Source of the DNA: Moringa oleifera | Taxonomy: Eukaryota; Streptophyta; Magnoliopsida; Brassicales; Moringaceae | NCBI GenBank assembly: GCA_021397835.1 | Contig: JAJFZO010000609.1 | Location: forward strand, 5,396,001 to 5,460,000 | Length of the DNA stretch: 64,000 bases | Direction: 5' to 3' | The notes under the pieces: model-generated | Told to the model about the DNA's origin: nothing | Seen by the model: only the letters and a program-made list of their open reading frames with translations | Databases searched by the model: none | Shown: piece after piece, positions 1 to 11,700 of the stretch | Layout: each line of letters opens with the position of its first letter | Numbering within the stretch: the first letter of the stretch is position 1 | Program-made: the position numbers and the translations under genes

Positions 1-985
1 TACATTTCTCATAATTAGCTCAACTGCAATCTCTATTGGACAAGTCTTTGGTGCAACAATGAAAATAACACACTCAAAAAAATGATCAACCACTATAAGG
101 ATCGATCTCATACATTTCACCTTTGAAAAGTCGACAATGAAGTCCATCGAGATGGATTACCATGGCTTCTTTGGAATAGGCAAAGGCTACAACAATCTTG
201 CCCTTTTCTTTCTTTCGATCTTGTCTTATTGGCATATAAAATATGTTTTGACATAGAACTCTACATCCTCCGCCATCTTTGGCCAAAAATATAACTTTTC
301 AAATAAAGCCATCATTCTCTGCACCCTTGAGTGATCAGCCCATTAAGGGTTTTCTTAAGCAACTCATACCTCAAGCCGCCACTGCTTGGAATAAATAGCC
401 TACTACCCTTGTCATATAGCAAATCATCCTCTAGCCAATACTTCTACACAAGGCCCTCTGAAACTTGTTGCTTAAGCTTCATAAAGCTCGAGTCTAACTA
501 AGATTATTCTTTGATTCAATGACTAAACGTTGCTCACATTGAGAACGATGCTGCAATATAAGCTTCAATCCTCTTTTTTTCTTAAAGTATCTACCACCTG
601 ATTCTGCAAACTAGGTTTATGTAGTCAAAGAAAATCAAATTTCATAAGAAATTCTTGCAAATGTGCTTGCTTGGGAGTCAACTTCTTCTGCATCTTAAAA
701 TATGTGTTTGCCATATTATCCGGTATCACTCCATACATCCAAGTAATGCATTACTGCAACCATCTATTTTTTGTGAACCAAATATCTTCTTCGCATCCTT
801 GAACTTTCGACTCTCAAAAGTAATGAGGTGCCCCTCTTGCACCAAGACCCCTCCAATGGCCCTATCCAAAGCATCTGTTTGTACCTCAAAAGATTTCTTA
901 AAATCTGGCAAGGTCAAAATAGAGTTTAAAGGCAATACTATCTTTAGCTTCTCAAAAGCATCCTAATAAGCATCCATTGATAACC
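1..985 (-). pseudogene. Ty3/gypsy chromovirus-type pol fragment (RNase H to integrase), copy A
   Basis: Reading the minus strand, 726-985 encodes an RNase H start typical of plant gypsy elements (motifs LPDFKK, EVQTDA and IGGVLVQEGH are visible). The connection region follows, and 86-286 carries a degenerate H2C2-type integrase zinc-finger end. Frames are broken by stops and shifts, so no protein is expected. The reverse transcriptase that should lie upstream (higher coordinates) is absent: homology stops where the satellite array begins near 985. The same truncation is present in copy B, so it predates the duplication. The element continues to the left of the window. Confidence 0.8.
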
Positions 986-3900
986 TTGGGTTGTCTTTCA
1001 TGCCTAAGGACTAAGCGATGTAATGTTCGTGGCACACTTGTTAGACGCACAATCGAGGGACGTAACTACGAAGGTCTGGCTTGTGTTAGACGCTCTTGGC
1101 TTGGCTAGTGTGCTTTGTGTCGTAGCATGTTGGGCCTTGTACCCATATCATACCTTTTATGGGCAACCTTAGCCTACCATCTGTGCCTTGATACCAAGCG
1201 ATGTGACACTTGTAGCACACTCGCTAAGTAAATGATCGAAGGATGTAGTGACTAAGGGTTGGCATGGGTTGGGCACTTTTGGCTTCACTGGCACCCTTAA
1301 TGCTATAGCACACTATGCCTTGCCCTTATGCCATGCCTGTTAGGAGTAGCTTTGGCTTGTCTCTTGTCCGTTAGGCCTAGGTGATGCTATGCTCATGACA
1401 TGCTCATTAGGCACATGATAAAAAGATGTAATGATAAATAGGTTGTTTTATGTTGGGCGCTTCTAGCTTGGCTAGTGCGCCTTGTGTTGTAGCATGTTGG
1501 GCCTTGCACACATGCCATATCGGCTATGGGTAGCCTTGGCATAAGGACTTGGTGATACGATGTTCGTGGCACGCTAGCTAGGCACATGATTGAAGAACTA
1601 GCGATGAAGGGCAAGCTTGTGTTGGGCGCTTTTAGCTTGGCTGACATACCTTGTATTGGAGCATGCTTGGCCTTGCACTCACATCGTACCTACTTAAGGT
1701 AGTCTTAGCTCCTTTCTCGTGCCCTAAGACTAAGTGATGCGATACTTATGGAATGCTTTTTGGGCATACAATCAAAGGACGTAGCGATGAGAGGCTGGCT
1801 TGTGTTGGGCCTTACACCTATGTCATGCTTACTAAGGGTAATTGGCTTGCCTCACATGCCTTGGGATCATTCGAGGTAATGCTTGTGGCACTCTTGCTAG
1901 GCATATGATCAAGGGATGTAGCTACAAGGGGCTGGCTTATGTTGAGTACTCTTATCTTGAATCCATGCCTTGTACTACAACATGTTAGGCCATGCGCCCA
2001 TATCATGCCCGTCAGGGGTAGCCTTAGCTTGCTATTTATCTATTGGGCCCAAACAATGTGATGCAAGTGGCATGCTCATTGGACACATGATCGAGGGACA
2101 TAGTGATGAAGAGGCAGGCTTGTGCCTTTTGGCTTGATTGGCGCACCTTGTTTTATAGCATGCTAGATCTTACACCATGCCATGCTTGCTATGGGTAGCC
2201 TTAGCCACCTTTCATGCCTAAGAAATTAGCGACATAACGTTCGTGGCATGTCCACTAGGCACACAATCAAAGGACGTGGCCACAAGGGGTAAGTTTGTGT
2301 TGGGCACTCTTGGCTTGGCTGACACGCCTTATGTTGAAGTACAATTGGCCTTGCGCTCATGTCATGCCTAGTAAGGGTAGCCTTGGCTCCCCTTTTATGC
2401 CTTAAGACCAGGTGATGCAGTGCTCATGGAACGGTCGTTAAGCACACGACTAAAAGACATAGCGACTAGGGGCTAGCTTTTGTTAGGCCTTGCACCTACG
2501 TTGTGCCTACTAAGGGTTGCCTTGCCTTGCCTCCATGCCTTGGGATCATTTGAGGTGATGCTTGTGACACTCTTGTTGGGCACACGATCAAGTGATGTAG
2601 CTACAAAAGGCTGGTTTATGTTAGACGCTCTTAGCTTGGCTCAGCACCTTGTGCTGCAGCATGTTAAGCCTTGCACCCATGTTGTGCCTATTAGGGGTAG
2701 CCTTGGCTTGCCTTTAATGCCTTGAAACCATGTGATGTAATGCTCGTGGCATGCTCATTAGGTACACGATTGATGGACGTAACGATGAGAGTCTTGGCTT
2801 GGCCACTTTATGCTGCAGTATGCTGAGCCTTGCGCTCATGTCATGTCTACCAAGTGTAACCTTGGCAAGCCTCTTGTTCCCTGGGACCAAGGCACACGTG
2901 CTTCTGACACGCGTGTTGGGTGCACGATCAAGAGATGTAACAACAAGGGCATCACTTGCATTAGACACTCTTGGCTTAGTTGGCGTGCCTTGTGCAGCAC
3001 CACATTGAGTCTTGCACTTATGTCGTGCCTGCTAAGGAAAGCCTTGGCTTGCCTTTTGTGCTTAAGGACCAAGGGATGTGACACTTAAGGCATGCTAGTT
3101 AGGGCACACGATTAAGGGACGTAACGACAAGATCTAACTTGCATTGGGCACTTTTGGCTTGGCAAGAGCGCTTTATGCGGCAGCATGCTAGGCCTTACAC
3201 CTATGTCATGCTTGTTAGATGCAACTTTGGCATACCTTTCATTCTCTAGGACCAAGCAATGCAACACTTGTGGCATATTCGCTAGGCACATGATCAAGGG
3301 ACGTAGCGAGGGATTCACTTGCATTGGGCACTTTTCCCTTGGCTAATACACCTTATGCTATACCATGATGGGCTTTATGCTCATGTCGTGACTACTAAGG
3401 GTAGCCTTAGCTTACTCCCATGTTTAAGAGTCAGGCAACATAATGCTCATGGCAAGCTTCTTGGGCCACGATTAAGGGACGTATTGATTGGGGTCTCATT
3501 TGCAATGGGCATTCTTGCCTTAACTAGTGCACCTTGTGCAGCAACACGCTGGGCCTTGCACCCATGTCATCTTACTAGGAATAATCTGAGCTTGCATTTT
3601 ATGCGTAAGGACTAGGTGATGCAACTTTTGAGGCACCCTCGATGGGCACACGATCGAGGGACGTAGTAACAAGGGGCTGGCTTACATTAGGCACTCTTGG
3701 CTTGGCTGGCGCAAGTTATGTTGCAACATGTTGGGCCTTACACCCTTGTCATGCCTACTAGAGGCAACTACAACATACCTCTAGTTTTGAAGACCAAGCC
3801 ATATGACGCTTCTAGCACACTCATTAGGCACACGATCGAGGGACATAGTGATGAAGGACTTGCTTGCATTGGGTGCTTTTTCCTTGGCTAGCACTTCTTG

Positions 3901-4645
3901 TGCTATAGCATGATGCGCCTTGCAACTATGTCATGCCTACTATAGGTAGACTTAGCTTACCTTTCATACCTAAGGCTTAGGCAACATGACGCTCGTGGCA
4001 CGCTCACTGGGCATATGATTAAAGGACGTAACGATAAGGAGATTACATGTGTTAGGCACTCTTGGCTTACCTGACGCGCCTTTTTTTGCAACATGTTGGG
4101 CCTTGCACTATTGTAGGCAACCTTGGCTTGCCACCTATGCTTAAGGGCCAGGCGGCGCTCCTTTCATGGCATGTTCACTGGGCACATGATCAATGGACGT
4201 AACGATGAGGAGCTAGCTTGCGTTAGGCACTTTTGGCTTTGTTAGTGCATCTTATGCTATAACATGCTAAGCCTTATGCCTAGGCCATGCTCATTACGAG
4301 CAACCTTGGCTTGCCTTCCATGGTTAGGGAATAAAAGGCATGATGCTCAGTGACACACTCGTTAGGCACACGATCGAAGGACATAACTACGAGGGGTTGA
4401 CATGCGTTGTGCATTTTAGGCTTGGCTAGCACATCTTGTGCTGCATCACGCTGGGTCTTACACCTATGCCATGCTCACTACCGGTAGCTTTAGGTTGCCA
4501 CTCATGCCTAGGAACCAAGCGATACAGTGCTTATGGCATGCTTGCTGAGCACACGATCAAAGGACGTATTAACGAGAGGTTGGCTTATGCTGAGGGCTCT
4601 TAGCTTGGCTGACGTGCTCTGTACTACTGCATGATGGGCCTTTAC
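985..4645. repeat. 180-bp satellite-like tandem array, copy A (about 21 monomers)
   Basis: A diverged head-to-tail array. The landmark resembling 'cgatcgagggacgtaacgac' recurs near 1050, 1230, 1407, 1587, 1769, 1907, 2085, 2265, 2446, 2585, 2766, 2927, 3108, 3292, 3470, 3650, 3833, 4017, 4191, 4372 and 4555. Spacing is mostly 178-184 bp, with short units of about 138, 139 and 161 bp. Other conserved blocks read like 'ccttggcttgcc' and 'gttgggccttgcaccca'. The array looks clearly more GC-rich than the flanks. ORFs of 60-90 codons on both strands follow the repeat phase and are not genes. The monomer length falls in the range of plant satellites, but I do not recognise the family. Confidence 0.88.
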
Positions 4646-5905
4646 CTAAACTTTATGTTCTAACTTAATCATCGATGGAATATTTTCTTTTTTAGTTTTT
4701 GCTATTGCATATCTTGAAAGCGCTTAATAAATTGATTTAAGTTTCTTTAGAAAATTACTTTATTTATAATTTTATTTAAGTGACATTTTATCATGTTTTG
4801 TAAAAATTGGTATTTACTATAATTTATTGATTTATGGTACATTATTTATGTTTTTATTATTAAAGTTCTTTAACAAAATTTTTGATCTAGTTGTAATACT
4901 AAAATGTTTATTTTATATAATGAGAGCAAATAGAGTTCTTTCCACAAGAGAGAGGGCTCAGACAAGGCGATTCACTCTCACCTTATTTATTTTATGCATG
5001 AAACAATTTTATCATTTGATTTGAAAGCCGTCGTAGATAGTAAATGGCTAATGAAAATTAAATGAGTTGATCTTGCAGTGAAATGAAGATTCTGTTGACC
5101 TGAGTTTTATGCTAAGCTTTTTAATAAAAAATTACAAAATTTGTTTAGTAATTTATGATGTTAACAAAAAAAATTGAACTATTAGATTTGTTAAATTGTC
5201 ATGTATTATAATCTTATTCAAAATTTAACACAACTCAAATAACAATGACCCTTATCCTTTGCAATGTTCTAACTTTTTCTCACCGATAATGTATTTTTAT
5301 CACTCAAATAAAAGCATCGGTGAAACATATGTAAGGTGTGAAAGAAATACTAAAAACTTTCACTGCTATGTCAGGATCTAAGGTAAGCTTGGAGAAATGA
5401 AAAAAATTTTATTTCTCTTAAGGCTTCTAAGTTAGGCATTTGCAGGGAGTGTGACATTCTTGGGATATGTTGAAGGATGTAGGGAAGTATCTAGGTGATC
5501 CTATCCTTAGAGGGAGGGCTACTAAGAAAACTTACCATGAAATTTTAAATAAGGTGAGTGGTAAATTAGTAGGGTGAAAATCCAAACGCCTTGAGTACAG
5601 CAAGTAGAACAACTTTAATTAAATCAGTTACATCTGCTATCCCTACTTATCATATGTCAATTGTTATGTTGCCTAAGTCCATAAATGCGTATTTTGATAG
5701 ACTTAATAAAGACTTTTTATTGGGGGAGTGATAAGGGCACCCAAAAAACAACGTTTACTGGATTAGAGAACTGTTTGTTTATCGACTTCGAAATGGGCTT
5801 AGACCTTAGACTGATGGAAATCCACCACTGGGTAAAAAAAAAAAAACAGCTTGTAGGCTCATAAATGAACCTCATAGTCTTTGGCTAAGATTTTTAAAAG
5901 AGAAA
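4646..5905 (+). mobile_element. LINE (L1-type) reverse-transcriptase fragment, copy A, left part
   Basis: Broken plus-strand reading frames carry late RT features of plant non-LTR retrotransposons. There is a decayed QGD-PLSP-LF-type block near 4,965-5,015, then a YLGDPILRGR-like block near 5,490-5,520. A stretch near 5,540-5,690 resembles the conserved SGKL-GWKSK...LIKSV...IPTYHMS region. Multiple stops and frameshifts show it is dead. The hAT remnant at 5,906 interrupts it and it resumes at 7,860. The first part of the RT and the endonuclease are missing. 4,646-4,800 is AT-rich and not assignable. Confidence 0.7.
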
Positions 5906-7859
5906 ATCATTTAATTCTTAATCTATTTCTTGTTGTCGAAATTGTGCTTTTATCCAATCATCAAGACAAACTTGGGCTTGAATTGAATCCAGACTCATAC
6001 ATGAACACCTTTGATCCAATACATTTTCACCAGTACTAAACTCTTGTTCCACAGCAACTATAGAAATCGGTGTTGCAAGAATTTGCTTGGCTATAATAGC
6101 CAAAATTAAAAAATATATTTCATGTTCTTTTCACCATTGCAGAATATTGAAATCATTATCTTCATCAATAAATTCAAAAGAAGTTGTTAAATAATTCTCA
6201 AGCTCAAAATTTGAGCTTGATGAAGATGAAACTCGTAATTTTTTTGTTTTTTGAAATAATAATTGATACCCCTTCCAACTTTTGATGATGAAACTTGATA
6301 TGAATTATCAATTTCTGTAATATTAATATTATCAAATTGTCCATAAAGTCTATGATATTCATTATATATTGAATAAAATAAATTTTTAATATTTGCAATC
6401 ATAACTATAATATCTACATCTATTTGTAAACAATTATAATAAGAAGTTAAATATTCACTTAAATGAACTAATTTGCAACGTGGATCAAATACTAACCCAA
6501 GCAAATATATAATTGGAATATTAAAATAATACTTTAACCATTTATTTTTCATAACTTGAATGCAATTAAGTAATTTTTCATCTTTTTCAGATTCATCGAA
6601 TTGAGCAATAATATTAATAGCCTTAATAATAAATAAATTGGTAGTAAGATAATATACATTCGATAAAAAATTAGTAGCATCATTAAAAACTTTTAATAGT
6701 TGGCAAATTTTTGTACACATATGCCATTGTTAAGGATGAAGAATAATATCACTAACATTATATCGCATAAAATCACAAAGTAATTCTTTATATGCATCAC
6801 TTTTAAAAATTAATTTATATATAGATTTTCAACGAGTAGGAATATCACATAAAAATTTTATGGGATGCTTAGCACGACTAATACAAATTTAGCCCATGCT
6901 TTCAGTGCTTTTGGATGTTTCTATAAATAATGCAATACTTCTCTAATAGGTACGATAGCATAATTAAGTAATTTTAACCCACTCTGAACACATAAATTTA
7001 AAACATGACAAGCACATCTTTGATGAAAAAATCGACCACCAAAGTAAGGATTACATAAAGTTATTAACTGAGGAATAGCTGCAATATTATTAAAAGCATT
7101 ATCAAAACCAATTGCAAAAATTTTATTATCAATTTTATACTCTTTAAAAATATTTTTAAGCATTAAATATATATTATCAACAATATGAGTCTCATCAAAA
7201 ATTCTAAATGCAAGAATTCATTTTTGTATTGTCCAATCATTATCCATGTAGTGACAAGTTAAACCCATGTAAGAATGTGTTTGTCAATGATCACTTCATA
7301 TATCGGCGCATACAGAAACATAACCTTGATAATTTTCAAAACATTTGACTAAATTTTTTTCTTTTTTATAAAGATAAAAAAACGTACGTGTGAGAGTAGA
7401 TATAGAAAAATGAAATGCAGCAGGATTTAATTCTTTTTGACAATAATTAATAAAATCAACTTTTTTTTCAAAACTAAAAGATAAGTGCTCAACAGCAACC
7501 ATCCTTGCTAATTCTTCTCTATTATTTATATTTGCATAATTAAATATTTAATATTTTAATTATAAATTTTTAATAAAATAAAAATAAAAATAATCATATT
7601 TTTATTGAAATAGATATTTTAAAATTAAAATTATTTTTAAAATTTTTAAAATTAAAATTTGTTAATATTTTTAAAATTAATTTAATTAGAAACCAAATCG
7701 AAACCGTCGGTTTTAATTTCAATTCAAATTTTACATAAATCATAATTAAATTATTTTTAAAATAATTTTGATTACGGTTCGAAATCAAAATCAATTATAT
7801 CAATTCTGATTTATTTACGGTTCGATTTATTAATTTGAATCAAACTGTGATCACCTCTA
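5906..7859 (-). mobile_element. hAT-superfamily transposon remnant, one end missing
   Basis: Insertion present only in copy A. The right edge ends with 'gtgatcacctcta', which on the minus strand is a hAT-like terminus starting TAGAGGTGATCAC; it is followed by 'catgctag', a candidate 8-bp target site. The left edge lacks a matching terminus: homology to copy B stops at 5,905 immediately before the transposase C-terminus. Between the two flanks copy A lacks about 199 bp present in B (38,692-38,890). The simplest reading is insertion followed by a deletion that removed the left terminus, its target-site copy and flanking DNA. The 7,520-7,859 stretch is AT-rich leader. Confidence 0.82.
5918..7502 (-). 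pseudogene. hAT transposase remnant (DDE core plus C-terminal dimerisation domain)
   Basis: On the minus strand, fragments lie in hAT order. First comes a segment at 7,296-7,502 ending VSVCADI, which matches the first catalytic-aspartate region of hAT RNase H-like domains. Next, 6,921-7,163 contains the GFDNA block and FFHQRCACHVLNLCVQSGL, a hallmark of plant hAT transposases. Then comes 6,187-6,720. Last, 5,918-6,103 holds EQEFSTGENVLDQRCSCM, SIQAQVCLDDW and a charged tail, typical of the C-terminal dimerisation domain. Frames are separated by stops and shifts, so it is inactive. The N-terminal BED zinc finger is not seen. Confidence 0.82.
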
Positions 7860-8265
7860 CATGCTAGATGATCTATTAGGTACTGTGGTAGATTATATTG
7901 ATGAATATTATTTTCCTTCCAGCTTTCTGGAGACTCTGGTGTGACAGGTGCAGTTGGATTTTTAAGGAGGATATTTGATCTGATACATGCGATTGACAAC
8001 TTGGTAAAGCTGATTTTGAAAGATGTTAGGGAGATTCAATTCACATACAAGCATGAAATGAGAAAACATAAAACATAGAGACCCGTATCATTTGGGCAGC
8101 TTCGCTGGAGCACGAGGTGAAACATTAATTCAGACGAGTTTGCTAGAGGGAATGTAGAAGTTGCGAAAGTAGGGCATTTGATTCGTGCGTGCACGAGCCA
8201 ATTCTTGGTTGGATTTAGGGCACACTTGGGGGTGTGTACCAACAGGCAAAACTTACAGGGTGTGC
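7860..8265 (+). mobile_element. LINE 3' fragment (RNase H-like start), copy A, right part
   Basis: Continuation of the LINE interrupted by the hAT remnant. Near 8,100-8,240 the plus strand reads a decayed RNase H-like start (NSD-FARGN, HLIRACTSQFLVGFRAHLGV). Compared with copy B, about 395 bp after 8,265 are missing (B 39,291-39,685), including the C-terminal part of the RNase H-like domain. Confidence 0.65.
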
Positions 8266-8761
8266 GGTTAGGTCTGACTATAGCATAGGTACAGCAAACT
8301 TACTCAACAAATGTATACACTAACTTTTTTAATTTTTAAAATAAAGTGAAAACAACTCACATATTCTAAGGCATACGAATTGAACATTTGAAGGGAGTGG
8401 CTTTTCAATCTCTCATGTCATCAAATGAACCGAAATAGATTCTTTTTTTTTTAATTAATGAAATTGTTAACTTAAAATAAAAAAATCAGATTAAATTACC
8501 CATTTCAAATAAAAAACTGAATATTAAAATCATTAAAAATTCAAATTTCAGTTCACAAATTTAAAATCAATATATTTCTTTTTGTTTAAGAATTTACATT
8601 TCTTATGTTAGAAAAATAAAAAATTAGTTTTAAAACAAATTAATCTTTTAATCAAATCTAGATTAAATAATAAAATTAAAATCAAGTTAAAGTTAACTGA
8701 TCCACCAGCGGGAAAATTCCTTTATTTGTTAGAGTAGCTGCCGTGTCAGAGAGAGAGAGAG
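8266..8761 (+). promoter_or_regulatory. 5' flank of the small two-exon gene (copy A)
   Basis: AT-rich DNA between the LINE remnant and the start codon. It ends in a short GA run (about 8,749-8,761) directly before the ATG, probably 5' leader. No TATA element can be assigned with confidence. Copy B has the same layout with a longer GA run. Confidence 0.3.
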
Positions 8762-11700
8762 ATGTCGGTACTGTGGGAGAAGAGCCAGACATGGAGGTGG
8801 ATAGTCAGGCGGACGAGAGACTCCAAGCCCTTCTTCCTTGCCTTCGCCACCATATGTGGCGTCGTTCCTGGCGTCATCGGTTACGGCGTAATGCAGCTGA
8901 CTAACTCCCGCAACCCGGAGCTCGAGGCCCGACTCCGCCAGACTGCTCGACCCGAATCCCTCGTACTTTCTATTAATCCTATCTTTATATTTGTTCCTCT
9001 TTGTACTCGTCTTTTCTGTTTGGCTCCAGAGAAAATGCAATAAAATGGAGATTTTGTTTTTGATTATTTTCGTTTTCACCTTCTCGTGTTCAACAAATAA
9101 TATTTCTCTATTTTTATTTACCTTTTCTGTTTGATTCCCAAGAATTCTTTCAGAAAGTAAATCAAAGTGAAAGCTAATCGGGATGCTTTGATCTCAGTTC
9201 CATAGTAATTGTTATTTTAGTGTACTCACTTTCTTGATCAGCTGGATTTGGTTATCAATTAATTCAGGCTAACAGAATTCGTCACACAAAAAATAAATAT
9301 TTGAATTGAGAAGCTTTGCCCAGTTTATTATGTCATGCTGAAAGTGAATAATTCTGCTCTCTTATTTGCCATAATTTGAGTAGAAATGGTTACTTACTTT
9401 GAGTTGAATTTGTTGATTATGGTAGATTCAATATTATGTAGAACATACTTCTGTAAAGGACTTCTTTCTAGTACTGATTCCTGCTCTTTAGCAAGGCTAC
9501 TCAGTTTTTGTGAATATAGTGAGAAATAGTTCAAGTTTACCTTGACATGCCTTCAAAGTTTGCAAAAGCTGCTTAATTAACTGGATTTAGGCTAAAAGTG
9601 AAAATTTATTTGGAGAAGAGTTGTCATGCCCAAGGGTAACAAAGTATACCATCATTGGGCTGAGAAGCCCCAGTAAGAGTGGGTCCTACTCATCACAGTG
9701 CCCATCTTTTATGGAAAAGAGGTTGGAACTGCATTAAACTGCTCCTTATAGAGCCCTGCTGTGGCAGGACCTATACTGAGTGGAGACTCTTCCCCAGCAA
9801 TCCCACCCCTGAAAATCTAAACCTTTTAATAGTATGAACATGTTGATCTAAATCAATATATATGGAGTTTGTATTATATAATTACGTTATCCTTCCTCTT
9901 TATGACTCTGTTCCTATGGTCTTATCTTTTATTTTTATTCTTGATAAATTCATGTGATTAACATGTAAATTTTAATGAGCTTGGAGGACTGGCATTGAAA
10001 ATGATAAATTCTAGTCACTGATTAAGATTTTATGTCAGTATATTGTTGCTATATATGTTCTTTCACTATTGAATTTAAGGGATTATTTTCATCTTCTGTA
10101 TGAAGTTCCTCATCTAGACTCTTTCTCATCCTCTTGATTTTTCGATGTCTTATTTTTCTTCTCATTTGAATATATCTGCACGTTTTGGTTTTATCAGGAT
10201 TTCTGCTTGCCCTAGTTGAAATAGTTATATTCTATCTTTTTATTATGTCAAACTGTGAGAAGATAAATTAGATGTCGGATTCAAAACCTAAGTCCAAAGA
10301 AGAAAGAGGCACGTGGTCCTGGCATTATCTAAGGGATGGACTTGGGATCTGAAAGATAATCAAGAAGGTTGCAGAGTGGCATTGTAAGTGAACAACTGAA
10401 AAACGATTGCATTGTAGGTTCAAGGTTTCTATTGATTTGTGACGTCTGCTGAATATTTGATGAATGCTTGGAGATTGTAGAGTGGCCTAGACTCACAAAA
10501 TGTGCTCTTGGATTAAACATCTTCTTGCTATAATCTATTAATTTCTTGTTGTATCTGTTGCTTAAGGACTGCTTGCCTTACATTTTATTTTGATCTCTTG
10601 AACCTAAGAATTTTTATTGGCAAGAAGAAGTAATAGAAATTATAGGGAGAGGAAGTTGTAGCCATGGCATATATGCAAATCCAAGGGAAGATGAGATAGT
10701 AAGTGAGAAAGAAAAGGAAGAATCATCCTCAGAAAGGTGAGATGTTGGGTGTTATTTAGTCTTTAGAAGAAAGTGGGTTGGTTTTTGCAAGATTTGTAAG
10801 TGACAGGGAAGAAATAGAAGAATGTGCGTAAATTGTGGAAACTGGAAGGGAGGGGAAAAAGCGGCTGCGGAGTTGTCATACAAACCCTTGGCAGTCAATT
10901 ATGGCACAAGTCCAGGGGCAAATTAAGAGGTGGTAGAGCGGGTAGTAAGAAACATTGACAGAGTATGCAAGGTGTTGGGGTTCTATTTTGGGGATTTGGA
11001 GGAACAAGCAGTCAAATTATACATAGAAGCTGAAACTAGGAGAAAAAGAGACCAAACCATGAGGAAGAAAGCAAACAAAAAAAGAGGGCAAGAGGATGTG
11101 AGCACGGAGTGAAGGAGGCTAGGGTTTAGTGTGAATTATGATAGGGGAAGGAAGAATAAAATGACAGTAGTGGTGGATTCAGGGGGTGTGGGGAAAAATC
11201 AAACCTAATGATGTTTACAATAATCTCGTGAAATGTGAGGCAAATGATCTGAAGAAAAGAGACATAATTAAAAACTTTTTACAGAGATGGAAAGGCAGAT
11301 ATTGTGTGTTCATAAGAAATTAAGATGGAGGAGATTTCGGATGGTATTGTGAGAAGCATATGGGGAAAAAGAGTATTGAATGGTGGTTGCAGGCTGCCCA
11401 GGGAAGTTCGGGGGTATTTTTGTAGTTTGGAATGGAAATATGGGTTGTTTGAAAGGTAATTGGGTTGGAGCTTCTTTTGTATCATGTGTTATCGTTTCGG
11501 TGGGAATAGGATTGGAGTGTATATTCACTGGTGTATATGGCCATAACGAGAGAGAAAGAAGGCAGCGGCTTTGGGAGGACTTGAGGGAATGTAGGAAGAG
11601 GGAGAATGTAATGCCTTGGGTGGTGTGAGGTGATTTTGATGAAACACTATTCTCATATGAAAGAAACAATAGGAGCAATGGGGGAGTAGCATGCGAGATT

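Noticed and set aside
655..966. 103-codon plus-strand ORF at the left edge
   Set aside because: It is antisense to the gypsy RNase H reading at 726-985, which has recognisable family motifs.
1393..3891. Many 60-98 codon ORFs on both strands inside the satellite array
   Set aside because: They recur with the 180-bp period and in antisense too; the open frames follow from repeat composition, not from coding selection.
985..4645. CRISPR-like array
   Set aside because: Units are contiguous satellite monomers of about 180 bp without short repeats separated by unique spacers, in a plant nuclear context.
7594..7794. AT-rich minus-strand ORF next to the hAT transposase as its N-terminal BED domain
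   Set aside because: Low-complexity Asn/Lys/Ile/Phe-rich reading without Cys/His pairs.
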